The position numbers and the translations under genes were made by a program. Under the pieces are notes generated by a model. That model was not told the DNA's origin. It was given only the letters and a program-made list of their open reading frames with translations, and did not search any database. Of a stretch of DNA of 64,000 bases, positions 33,721-41,750 are shown piece by piece. This DNA comes from Afifella sp. IM 167 (lineage in GTDB: Bacteria > Pseudomonadota > Alphaproteobacteria > Rhizobiales > Afifellaceae), in assembly GCF_020144925.1 (NCBI RefSeq), contig NZ_NSLC01000004.1:310001-374000 (forward strand). Direction: 5' to 3'. Numbering within the stretch: position 1 is the stretch's first letter; every line of letters starts with the position of its first letter.

Positions 33721-34772
33721 GCGCCGACCTTTCCCGGCAGAAGCCAGCCATCGCGCAGGCAAACATGGACCAGATCGCCCTCTGCGGGCGGCGCGCCATG
33801 ACATTCGAGCGTGAGCGCCTCCTCGCCGGCCTCCGCAAGGACGGTGACAACCGTGGCGGCTCCCTGGAAGGTGGCCGCGGTGACGCGGGCGGCGATGCCG
33901 GAAGCGCCAAGGCCGAGATCGGCCGGACGCACGCAGAGAAGCCGCTGCTCTCCCGCCTCCCCGCTGCCGCGCACGCAAACCGGCGATCCAAGGGCTTCGG
34001 CGACAATAAAGCCGTTCTGCCGGCCGCGAACCGTCGCCGGCAGGAGCATGCCGCGGCCGACGAAGCGGGCGACCATCTCGGTCGCCGGCTCCCGGTAGAG
34101 GCTTTGCGGCGCCGCGACCTGCTGCAGGGCGCCCCTGTCCATGACGGCGATGCGGTCGGCGAGCGCCATCGCTTCGTTCTGGTCGTGGGTGACGTAGACG
34201 AAGGTCGCGCCGATCTCGCGGTGGAAGCGGCGGAACTCGGCCTGCATCGATTCCCGCAGATGCGCGTCGAGATTGGCGAGGGGCTCGTCGAGGAGAACGA
34301 CGGCGGGCCGCATGGCGAGGCAGCGCGCGAGCGCCACGCGCTGCTTCTGCCCGCCGGAGAGCTGCGCGGGCTTGCGCTCGGCGAAGCCGCCGAGACCGAC
34401 GAGATCGAGCGCCTCGGCGACGCGGCGTCTGCGCTCGCCGGCCGCAACGCCGCGCACCCGGAGCGCGAAAGCGACATTTCCCGCCACCGACATATGCGGC
34501 CAGAGCGCATAGGACTGGAAAACCATGCCGACGTTGCGCGCTTCCGGGGGCAGCGCCCAGCCGGCGCGGGCGACAATCTGCCCGCCGAGGCGCAGCTCGC
34601 CCGCATCGGGTACCTCAAAGCCCGCCAGGAGCCGCAGGAGCGTGGTCTTGCCGCAGCCGGAAGGCCCCAGCAGCGCCAGGAACTCGCCGTCCTCGATGGC
34701 AAGGTCGACGGCCTTCAGCGCCTCGGTCCGGCCGAAGCGCTTCGTCAGGCCAGAGGCCGTCACGCCCGCCAT
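33717..34772 (-). CDS. ABC importer ATP-binding protein (FbpC/PhnT-like)
   Basis: 351 residues. Walker A LLGPSGCGKTTLLRLL (about 34-49), Q-loop MVFQSYALWPHM, signature QLSGGQKQRVALARCLA, Walker B VVLLDEPLANLDAHL and H-loop VYVTHDQNEAMALAD are all present, followed by a C-terminal TOBE-like regulatory domain from about 245. This layout is that of ATPases serving iron, aminoethylphosphonate, thiamine and polyamine importers. Start ATG at 34772 lies 12 bp inside the permease gene and the stop overlaps the MBL start, so the operon is tightly coupled. Confidence 0.93.
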   Translation of the reverse strand: MAGVTASGLTKRFGRTEALKAVDLAIEDGEFLALLGPSGCGKTTLLRLLAGFEVPDAGELRLGGQIVARAGWALPPEARNVGMVFQSYALWPHMSVAGNVAFALRVRGVAAGERRRRVAEALDLVGLGGFAERKPAQLSGGQKQRVALARCLAMRPAVVLLDEPLANLDAHLRESMQAEFRRFHREIGATFVYVTHDQNEAMALADRIAVMDRGALQQVAAPQSLYREPATEMVARFVGRGMLLPATVRGRQNGFIVAEALGSPVCVRGSGEAGEQRLLCVRPADLGLGASGIAARVTAATFQGAATVVTVLAEAGEEALTLECHGAPPAEGDLVHVCLRDGWLLPGKVGA

Positions 34773-36481
34773 GGCACCATCCCGGAAGGCAGTTTTCGCG
34801 CGAAGAAGGCGGCGATGCCGGCAAGCCCGAGCGCGGCGATCAGCGCCAGGGTGGCGAGCGCGGCGGCGGCGGTGGTGTTTCCCTCCCGGTGCAGGAAGAA
34901 AACCATGACGCCGAGCGTTTCCCAGCCGCTCGACCACAGGAGCGCGGAAACCGTCAGCTCGTTGAAGGCCTGCATGAAGATGAGGAGACCGCCGGCGGCG
35001 AGCGTCGGCGCGACCAGCGGCGCCAGCACCGCCCTCAGCCGCATGAACATGCCGGCGCCGGCGGCGCGTGCCGCCTCGTCCATGCCGGGATCGAGGCTCT
35101 CCATGGCGGCGACGGTCGGGCGCAGGACGAGCGCGAGGAAGCGGGCGAGATAGGCGATCAGGATGATCCATCCCGTGTTGTAGAGGCTGACGCCGAGGCC
35201 GGGCAGCGGCGGCAGGAAGACAATGATGATGGCGATGCCGAGGACGGTGCCGGGAATGGCATAGGGCGCATCCGCGACGACGTCGAGGAGGCGCGCGACC
35301 GGGCGCCGCTCCACGACCGAGAGGTAGGCGAGCGGCAGCGCGACGGCGGCGCTGATCGCCGCGGCGGCGAGCGCTAGGCCAAAGGAGTTACGGAAGGCGC
35401 GCTCCGCCGCCTCGTAGCCGAAGAGGACGAAGCGATAATTGTCGAGCGTGACGGTATCGAGCGTCAGCGGCACGCCGAGCGCCGGCAGGAGCGAGGTGCC
35501 GAGGAGGGCGAAGAGCGGCAGGACGGCGATGACGAGGAGGAAGAGCCCGATGCCCGCCTCCGCCGGCAGGCGCCAGCGGCCGAGCGGAAATGGCACAAGC
35601 GGGGCGCTGGAACGCTCGATCGCCGCCCCCAGACGGCGCGCGGCGAGGCTGCGGGCCAGAAGGCCCACGGCCGCAATCAGCGTGAGGATGACGGCAAGCG
35701 CCGCGACCTGGCCGAGAACGCGGGGGCCGAAGCCCTGCAGGCGCTGGTAGATGAGCGTCGTCAGCATGGTGTAGCGGCCGGGGATGCCGAGGAGCGCCGG
35801 CACGCCGAAATTGCCGATCGAGGCGACGAAGGCGAGCGCGCCGCCGCTGAGGACGGCGGGAAAGGCAAGGGGCAGCAGGATGCGCAGGGCGATCCTGAGC
35901 GGCCTTGCCCCGGCCAGCCTTGCCGCCTCGACGATGTCGGAGGGGAGCGAGGCGAGGGCCGCCCGAACCGTCAGAAAGACGAGGGCGGCATGCTCCACCC
36001 CCATGACGAGGACGATCCCCCATTTGGAATAGAGCGGATTGGTGGTGCCGGCCTCCGGCGCAAGGCCGAGCGGCGTCAGGACCGGGCTCGTCGGGCCGGT
36101 CAGCTCGATCCAGGCGAGCGCGGTGATCTGCGAGGGGATGAGCAGCGGCAGGAGGAGCATGAAGACGATGACGCCCTTGCCGCGCATGTTGGTGAGGACG
36201 AGCATCGTCGCCGTGACCGTGCCGATCGCGACGGAGACGACGGTGGAGAGAAGCGAGGCTTCGAGCGTGTTGGTAAGCGCCCGGATGGCCGCGCGGCTCT
36301 GCCACTGGTCGAGGAAGACGCCGAAGAGCTCGCCAGCCTTGTTGGGCGCCAGCGCCTCGGCGAAGAGGCGCGCCAGCGGCCAGAGGGCGAAGGCGGCGAG
36401 GTAGAGCGCGACGAGGACGAGGAGAAAATGGCGCTCGACAAAGCGCCGGAAAGGCGGGCGCGCGAAGGCCGCGCCCGCCAG
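34760..36481 (-). CDS. fused double ABC permease (FbpB-like), start codon unclear
   Basis: About 573 residues if read from 36481. Two permease domains in one chain, each with the coupling-helix EAA-type loop (LPSDIVEAARLAGARPLRI and GMDEAARAAGAGMFMRLRAV). The family-like N-terminus (FRRFVERHFLLVLVALYLAAFALWPLARL, then TNTLEASLLSTVVSVAIG) is encoded upstream of the first ATG (36205), which would remove the first helix. Between the in-frame stop near 36541 and 36205 there is no ATG, GTG or TTG in frame; the only near-cognate start with nearby GAGG is CTG at 36481. A TTG at 36492 overlapping the binding-protein stop is out of frame by one. Confidence 0.8.
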   Translation of the reverse strand: MAGAAFARPPFRRFVERHFLLVLVALYLAAFALWPLARLFAEALAPNKAGELFGVFLDQWQSRAAIRALTNTLEASLLSTVVSVAIGTVTATMLVLTNMRGKGVIVFMLLLPLLIPSQITALAWIELTGPTSPVLTPLGLAPEAGTTNPLYSKWGIVLVMGVEHAALVFLTVRAALASLPSDIVEAARLAGARPLRIALRILLPLAFPAVLSGGALAFVASIGNFGVPALLGIPGRYTMLTTLIYQRLQGFGPRVLGQVAALAVILTLIAAVGLLARSLAARRLGAAIERSSAPLVPFPLGRWRLPAEAGIGLFLLVIAVLPLFALLGTSLLPALGVPLTLDTVTLDNYRFVLFGYEAAERAFRNSFGLALAAAAISAAVALPLAYLSVVERRPVARLLDVVADAPYAIPGTVLGIAIIIVFLPPLPGLGVSLYNTGWIILIAYLARFLALVLRPTVAAMESLDPGMDEAARAAGAGMFMRLRAVLAPLVAPTLAAGGLLIFMQAFNELTVSALLWSSGWETLGVMVFFLHREGNTTAAAALATLALIAALGLAGIAAFFARKLPSGMVPWRA

Positions 36482-36488
36482 ACCTCGA

Positions 36489-37481
36489 TCAACCGCCGAA
36501 GAGCTCAGCGAATCTCTCCTTGTTCGCCTGGTCGTCCTTCAGGAGCGCTTCGGCATCGGTCGGCAGGATCTTCAGCGTGCCCACCTTCGGATAACCCTCC
36601 GGCGGCGTGACGTCGTCGAAGATCGGGAAATAGCCCTGGCCCACCGACTGTTCCTGCGCCTTTTTGGAAAGCTGCCAGTCGACGAAGGCCTTGGCCGCCT
36701 CCTCGTTGTCCGTCGATTTCAGAATGGCTACCGGCTGCGAGATCGCCGTCACGCCCTCCGCGGGAAAGACGAACTCGACCGGCGAGCCCTTCTTCTTCGC
36801 ATTGAAGGCCATGTATTCGATGATGATGCCATAGGCCTTCTCGCCGCGCGCGACGGCCTCGATCACCGAGCCGTTGCCCTGGCCGGCGACGGCGCCGTTA
36901 TCGGCGAGCGTCTGGTAATAGTCCCAGCCGAATTCGGGCTGCTGCACCATGGTACCGACATGGATGACGGCGGCGCCGGAGTAAAGCGGCGAGGGCATGA
37001 TCGTCTTGGCCGCAACGGCTTCGGCCGTCAGGTCCTTCCAGGAGGCCGGCGCGTCTTCGACCAGCCCGGTGTTGTAGACGATGCCGGTGGTGATGAGCTT
37101 GGTGCCGAAGAAGGTATGGTCGGGATCGATCAGCGCGTCCGGGATGTCTTCGATCGGCGCATCGTCATAGGCCATGAGCCGGTCGTCGTTCTTCAGCTGC
37201 GTCATGGCGACCGCGTCGGCGATCAGGACGACGTCGGCAGGCGAGGAGCCGGCGGCGAATTCCGCCTGCAGCTTGTTCATCACCTCGGTCGTGCCGGAGC
37301 GGAAGAGCTCGACGTCAACGTCCGGATAATCCTTGTTGAAGGCTTCGATGACGGTCTGCATCTGCTCTGTCGGCTGCGAGGTGTAGACCGTGAGCGTGCC
37401 GGCGGGCTCGGCATGGGAGATGCCGGTGGCGCCGGCAAAGGCGATGGCCAAAGCGGCCAAGCCGGTAAGCGGCCTGAACAT
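36489..37481 (-). CDS. periplasmic substrate-binding protein of the ABC importer (family 1)
   Basis: 330 residues with a signal peptide (MFRPLTGLAALAIAFAGATGISHA). The mature protein begins LTVYTSQPTEQMQTVIEAFNKDYPDVDVELFRSGTTEVMNKL, the pattern of family-1 binding proteins in the iron / 2-aminoethylphosphonate / putrescine group. SGTTEV and SGAAVIHVG suggest anion (phosphate-type) contacts; no clear pair of iron-binding tyrosines in the usual place can be asserted. ATG at 37481 follows GAAGGA. First gene of the importer operon; its upstream region is 160 bp. Ligand unknown. Confidence 0.88.
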   Translation of the reverse strand: MFRPLTGLAALAIAFAGATGISHAEPAGTLTVYTSQPTEQMQTVIEAFNKDYPDVDVELFRSGTTEVMNKLQAEFAAGSSPADVVLIADAVAMTQLKNDDRLMAYDDAPIEDIPDALIDPDHTFFGTKLITTGIVYNTGLVEDAPASWKDLTAEAVAAKTIMPSPLYSGAAVIHVGTMVQQPEFGWDYYQTLADNGAVAGQGNGSVIEAVARGEKAYGIIIEYMAFNAKKKGSPVEFVFPAEGVTAISQPVAILKSTDNEEAAKAFVDWQLSKKAQEQSVGQGYFPIFDDVTPPEGYPKVGTLKILPTDAEALLKDDQANKERFAELFGG

Positions 37482-37641
37482 GGGGCGTTTTCCTTCTGCG
37501 GTGAAAGATTGGTGCAAGGCTGGAACCCCGGCTAGCAGAGCCGTGTGACGCTTTTCTAACGGCTGTTCCAGCGTCCTTCACGGCGGAAGCACGCGGCCGA
37601 AGCGCGCTGCGTGCAGCCCAAGCCGGGGCCCCGACGAATGC

Positions 37642-38679
37642 TCAGGCGGAGGCCTTCCTGGAGGAGGCACCGGCCTCGCGCCATTTGCGCATCAGCGCTT
37701 CAAGCTCCGGATCGGTGTGGTCCGGCAGTTCGATGCGCAGCGTGACGAGCAGGTCTCCCCGCCCCTTGTCCGTCGGCAGGCCCTTGCCCTTGAGGCGCAG
37801 CACGCGCCCGCCGCTCGTATGGGGCGGGATGGTGAGGCTGACGGATCCCTGCAGCGTCGGCACGGTCGCCTTGCCGCCGAGGACCGCCTCGTCGAGCGCC
37901 ACGGGCACCTCGATCCTGAGATCGGAGCCATCGACGCGGAAGCGCGGATGCGGCACGAAGCGCACCGTGACGAGCGCATCGCCCGGCGGACCGCCCGTCG
38001 GCGAGGCATGCCCCTGCCCCTTCAGGCGGATCACCTGGCCGTCCCTGACGCCCTTCGGCAGGGTGAGCGCCACATCGCGCCCGCCCGGCAGGCTGACCGT
38101 CGGCTTGGCGCCCGAGGCGAGGTTTTCCAGCGTGACGGCGATCTCTGCCTTCACGTCCGTGCCTTTCTGCGGCCGGGCGCGCGGCGGCTCCTTGGCACGT
38201 CCGCCCCCGCCGCCGAAGGCGCCGAAAATCGAATTGAGGATGTCCTCGTCTCCTGCCGAGCCGCCCGTATGCGTCGCGCGGCCGCCCGGACCGGTGGCGA
38301 AGCGGAAGGTGCGGGAGCGCCCGCCACCGGGGCCACCGGCCCCGCCGCGGGAAAAACTCTGAAAGACGTCAGAGAAGTCTCGCGGGTCGAATCCGCCCGC
38401 CCCGCCGGGGCCGCCCGGGCCACCGCCGGCAAAGCCCTCGAAGCCGGCAAAGCGCGGCTTGCCTTCCGCGTCGATCTCGCCGCGGTCGAACTTCTCGCGC
38501 TTTTCCTTGTCTCCAAGGAGCTCATAGGCGGCGTTCGCTTCGGTGAAGCGCTCCTGGGCTTTCTTGTCGCCGGGATGATGGTCCGGATGGTTGGCCTTGG
38601 CCAGCTTGCGATAGGCGCGCTTGATCTCCGCCGCGCTCGCGCTGCGTGAAAGACCCAGAATGTCGTAAGGGTCGCGCAT
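37642..38679 (-). CDS. DnaJ-family co-chaperone without zinc finger (CbpA-like)
   Basis: 345 residues. J-domain at about 1-68 with the HPD tripeptide in NHPDHHPG that stimulates Hsp70, a Gly/Phe-rich linker to about 165, then two C-terminal substrate-binding domains (GTDVKAEIAVTLENLASGAK, and VPVALDEAVLGGKATVPTLQGSVSLTIPP). The four CxxCxGxG zinc repeats of DnaJ are missing, so it is a type II protein. Start at the third Met (38679, MRDPYDILGLS) matches the family; TTG 38694 and ATG 38688 are alternatives. Stands between the lipoprotein gene and the importer operon. Confidence 0.9.
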   Translation of the reverse strand: MRDPYDILGLSRSASAAEIKRAYRKLAKANHPDHHPGDKKAQERFTEANAAYELLGDKEKREKFDRGEIDAEGKPRFAGFEGFAGGGPGGPGGAGGFDPRDFSDVFQSFSRGGAGGPGGGRSRTFRFATGPGGRATHTGGSAGDEDILNSIFGAFGGGGGRAKEPPRARPQKGTDVKAEIAVTLENLASGAKPTVSLPGGRDVALTLPKGVRDGQVIRLKGQGHASPTGGPPGDALVTVRFVPHPRFRVDGSDLRIEVPVALDEAVLGGKATVPTLQGSVSLTIPPHTSGGRVLRLKGKGLPTDKGRGDLLVTLRIELPDHTDPELEALMRKWREAGASSRKASA

Positions 38680-38779
38680 CTCATCCATTCCCAAGAATTA
38701 CGATTGGTTTCACGGGGAATATGGGAATGGAAAGGGCCGGATGCCAACCCTTGGGCGGCTTATCGGGCCTTGTCGCCGG

Positions 38780-39250
38780 CTAGCTCGCCGAGCCGGTCGC
38801 CTCGATCTCGACCTGGCCGGTGGTCTCGTCCTTGCAAAGCGTGCCGCCGTAGCGATGCACGCCGCCGATGCTGGTTACCGTCGCCTCGATGTCACGGCAG
38901 GTGCGCGCTTCCTGCTGGACGGGAGAGGACAGGGGACGCACGACGCCGGCCGAGCCGGTGACCTCGTTGATCCAGTCGATTCCGTCCTTCGGCATGACGT
39001 CGAGGCCGGCAATTCCCGCCGTCTGGCCGATCCGCGCCGCATCGGAATAGGACAGAGCATCCGGCAGCGGCTCGTGCACGGTGACGGCCGGCGCGACGGA
39101 GCCGGTGGTGATGGCGGCCGAATCGGAGGAGCCGCCGGAAAACGGCATCGTCACCGTGCCGCATCCGGAGAGCGAGACGGCGAGGATGGCCGCGATGGCA
39201 GCTTGCCTGTGGAGAATGACGGGCTGACCGTGGTAGGGGCAGTAACTCAA
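38780..39250 (-). CDS. RT0821/Lpp0805-like surface lipoprotein
   Basis: About 156 residues from a TTG at 39250. A signal with lipobox is visible: [14 protein letters not shown], the Cys being lipidated. The mature part ends with [37 protein letters not shown], a two-Cys domain of the 17-kDa-antigen-like RT0821/Lpp0805 group common in alphaproteobacteria. It is likely an outer-membrane lipoprotein of unknown role. The start is uncertain since no ATG is present upstream in frame. pdxH diverges only 20 bp away, so their promoters must overlap coding DNA. Confidence 0.75.
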   Translation of the reverse strand: MSYCPYHGQPVILHRQAAIAAILAVSLSGCGTVTMPFSGGSSDSAAITTGSVAPAVTVHEPLPDALSYSDAARIGQTAGIAGLDVMPKDGIDWINEVTGSAGVVRPLSSPVQQEARTCRDIEATVTSIGGVHRYGGTLCKDETTGQVEIEATGSAS

Positions 39251-39270
39251 CGCAGCTAACCGACACCGAT

Positions 39271-39903
39271 ATGACACTTCGCGAGCAAGATGCCTCTGCA
39301 CAGTTAACAAGCCGTGACTTCACCGAGCGTGGAGACCCGATCGCGCTTTTTTCCGAATGGCTTAAGGAGGCCGAAGCTTCCGAGCCGAACGATCCGAACG
39401 CCGTCGCGCTGGCGACGGCGGATGCGGACGGCCTGCCCGATGTGAGGATGGTGCTGCTCAAGGCCTACGACGAGGACGGCTTCGTCTTCTACACCAACCT
39501 TGAAAGCCGCAAGGGCGAGCAGCTCGCCGCCAATCCGAAGGCCGCGCTGTGCTTCCACTGGAAGTCGCTCGCCCGCCAGGTGCGCGTTCGGGGGAATGTG
39601 AGCCCCGTTTCCACCGAGGAGGCCGACGCCTATTTCGCCAGCCGGGCGCGGCTTTCGCGCATCGGCGCCTGGGCGAGCCGCCAGTCCCGGCCGCTGGAGA
39701 GCCGCTTCGCGCTGGAAAAGGCGGTCGCCACCGAAACGGCGCGCTTTGGAACCGGCAAGATCCCGCGCCCGCCCTATTGGAGCGGCTTTCGCATCGCCCC
39801 GGTGCAGATCGAGTTCTGGAACAACGGCGCCTTCCGCCTGCACGACCGGGTGCGCTTCACGCCGCATGGCGATGGCTGGATGAAACAGCGGCTCTATCCG
39901 TAA
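39271..39903 (+). CDS. pdxH: pyridoxamine 5'-phosphate oxidase
   Basis: 210 residues. FMN enzyme that makes pyridoxal 5'-phosphate. FMN/PLP contact motifs [26 protein letters not shown] and the C-terminal [17 protein letters not shown] ... RLHDRVRF ... RLYP are all conserved. The ATG at 39271 leaves a 20-bp gap to the divergent lipoprotein start. It converges with the SleB-type gene, 16 bp between stops. Its product PLP is the cofactor of AcdS and ThrC encoded in this window. Confidence 0.95.
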   Translation: MTLREQDASAQLTSRDFTERGDPIALFSEWLKEAEASEPNDPNAVALATADADGLPDVRMVLLKAYDEDGFVFYTNLESRKGEQLAANPKAALCFHWKSLARQVRVRGNVSPVSTEEADAYFASRARLSRIGAWASRQSRPLESRFALEKAVATETARFGTGKIPRPPYWSGFRIAPVQIEFWNNGAFRLHDRVRFTPHGDGWMKQRLYP

Positions 39904-39919
39904 GCCCGAGCTCCACGCC

Positions 39920-40537
39920 TTACGCCCGCGCTTCGTAGAAGAAGCGGTGCAGGCCCACCTCTCCGGTCGGGCGCATGCGCTTTGCCCAGCCCGGGCTCAC
40001 ATAATTCGCATGGTAGTGGGTGGAGCGCCACAGGGCACCCCGCCAGATCGGCGTGTCGGCGCATTCGGAACGGCAGGAGAGCAGCCAGTCGGCGCGCTGC
40101 ACGATCTCCCGCCACAGCTTCGGGTCGGCAACCTTGTCGGCCTTGCCGTCGCAGGCGAAGGAGAACTGGCAGCGATTGCGCTTCTTCGCATTCTGGAAGA
40201 CGACGCCGCAGATCGTATCGGGATAGCGCTCGTCCTTCACCCGGTTGAGGATGACGCGGCCGACCGCAATCTGCCCCTTGGCGGTCTCGCCGCGCGCTTC
40301 GAAATAGAGCGCCTTGGCCAGGCAACGGCGCGGCGTGCGCGCGGCCGCCGGTGCGCCGGCCTTCGCTTTGCCGGCCATTACGGAGGAGGCCCGCTCGGCC
40401 GGCTTCGGCCGTGGCAGCTCGACCAGCGCGGAGGATGCCCGAGGCCCCGCATGGGCCGTGCCGCCGACTCCAACCGCGAGGATGGCGAGCGCGAGCGCCA
40501 AGGCGCCGCCACGCCTCGCGCGAACGGTGTTGTACAT
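39920..40537 (-). CDS. SleB/CwlJ-type cell wall hydrolase
   Basis: 205 residues with a signal segment (GGALALALAILAVGVGGTAHA). The hydrolase domain spans about residues 70-200: CLAKALYFEARGETAKGQIAVGRVILNRV, YPDTICGVVFQNA and CQFSFACDGK are the conserved blocks, including the Glu of the ARGE motif presumed catalytic. Relatives cleave peptidoglycan; in Bacillus they open spore cortex, while in alphaproteobacteria they probably help wall turnover. The MltB-type transglycosylase about 1.8 kb away may act on the same polymer. Confidence 0.9.
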   Translation of the reverse strand: MYNTVRARRGGALALALAILAVGVGGTAHAGPRASSALVELPRPKPAERASSVMAGKAKAGAPAAARTPRRCLAKALYFEARGETAKGQIAVGRVILNRVKDERYPDTICGVVFQNAKKRNRCQFSFACDGKADKVADPKLWREIVQRADWLLSCRSECADTPIWRGALWRSTHYHANYVSPGWAKRMRPTGEVGLHRFFYEARA

Positions 40538-40722
40538 GAAGATCCCTTTGCCGCATCGGAGGCGGTCGAACCGCCCCTCTTCTTCCCGCAGCCGGCTTCT
40601 GCGGGAAACGAGGCGACAATGGGGACCTCAGGTGGAGATTTCCCGACCCGCTCGCCTCAAATGAGGCGAGGAGCTGGCAGGGGCTCTCAAGGCTGGCGCG
40701 GGCCTTGCGCCAGCCGCGGAAG

Positions 40723-41619
40723 TCAGCCCTTCTCCACCTCGATCATGATCTCGTTGCGGCGCAGGAAGCCGGGCACCATCGGCGGATTGTAATAGGCGTA
40801 GACCGGCTCGCCCTTCGCGGTCAGCTTGCGATCGGCGATGAACATGCGCAGCGCGGCAAGGTTTTCCAGCGCAAGCCGGTCGCTCATCTTTCCGGCGAAG
40901 GTGACGGAGGCGACGCGGCGCGCCGGCACTTCCTTGAGATCCACCTCCTCCTGGACCGGCTCGGGCAGATCGGCCCGGCCGAGCTTGGCCGGCATCAGGA
41001 ACTGGACGCGCCAGCCACGGCGGGCACCCGTCTCGCCGACGACGGGAACCTGCATGACAGGCGCCGTCATGGCGATCTTCCGGCCGGGGCGCTGACGGGC
41101 GAAGATATAGTCGGCGAGGCGCTGGAAGGCCGCGCTCGCAGCCTGCTCGCGCCGGCCGGCCGCATGCGTCTCGGCGACAATCTGCGGGCCGTAATCGCGC
41201 ACCTCGAACTCGCTCTCCTTGTCGACGACGTCGTAGTCCGGCTCCTCCACGTAGAGGGAGGTTCGGCGCGCCGCATAGATCGCCCCGCCAACGAGGATCA
41301 GCGCGGCGCCGGCCGCGACGAGGCCGGTCATCGTCGGACGCTCGCGGGCATAGTTGGCGCCGGCCCGCGCATATTCGGCGCCGAGCTTGGCGCCCGCCCG
41401 GGCATAGCCCGCGCCCGAGCGGGCATAGTCGCCTGCCGTCTCGCTGCCCTCGCGGTACCATTCGGCCGGCCGGTCGTACCAATGCTTGGGCTGGCGCCGC
41501 CACGGCGCGGCGCCTTCAATCCGTTTCGGCAGGGATCGACCGGCATCCTCCAGCTTCTCCTGGAGTTCGTCCAACTGGTCGCGGATTTCGGAATACGAAC
41601 GGGAAAGCGCGTTCGCCAT
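40723..41619 (-). CDS. membrane-anchored SOUL haem-binding family protein with repeated YAR helix
   Basis: 298 residues. Residues 1-35 form a predicted amphipathic helix. Residues 63-94 are a helix with YAR at 65, 72, 83 and 90 (spacing 7, 11, 7). A transmembrane segment follows (LVAAGAALILVGGAIYAA, about 100-117), then the SOUL domain from about 125 (YVEEPDYDVVDKESEFEVRDYGPQIVAET, MTAPVMQ, and RRNEIMIEVEKG at the end). SOUL proteins bind haem or other tetrapyrroles in eukaryotes; bacterial roles are unclear. ATG at 41619 sits six bases after AGGAGG. Stands alone. Confidence 0.85.
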   Translation of the reverse strand: MANALSRSYSEIRDQLDELQEKLEDAGRSLPKRIEGAAPWRRQPKHWYDRPAEWYREGSETAGDYARSGAGYARAGAKLGAEYARAGANYARERPTMTGLVAAGAALILVGGAIYAARRTSLYVEEPDYDVVDKESEFEVRDYGPQIVAETHAAGRREQAASAAFQRLADYIFARQRPGRKIAMTAPVMQVPVVGETGARRGWRVQFLMPAKLGRADLPEPVQEEVDLKEVPARRVASVTFAGKMSDRLALENLAALRMFIADRKLTAKGEPVYAYYNPPMVPGFLRRNEIMIEVEKG

Positions 41620-41750
41620 CATGATCCTCCTTGGCGCCCTGTGGTGAATCCGGGGCGCGAATGTTGCGTGTCGCCTCACCAACGCGCGCGCCCGGTTCCG
41701 GTTGCCGGCCGAGGCCGGTGGCGAAAAAGGGTTCCGGTCGCGCGGCCGAC

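Noticed and set aside
36100-36492. Separate gene starting at TTG 36492
   Set aside because: After a few residues it becomes Ser/Arg-rich, the signature of a wrong frame; the permease frame carries the hydrophobic conserved protein. Kept only as evidence on the start-codon problem.
38382-38402. tRNA T-arm-like GGTCGAATCC
   Set aside because: It lies inside the DnaJ-like coding sequence and no acceptor or anticodon arm surrounds it.
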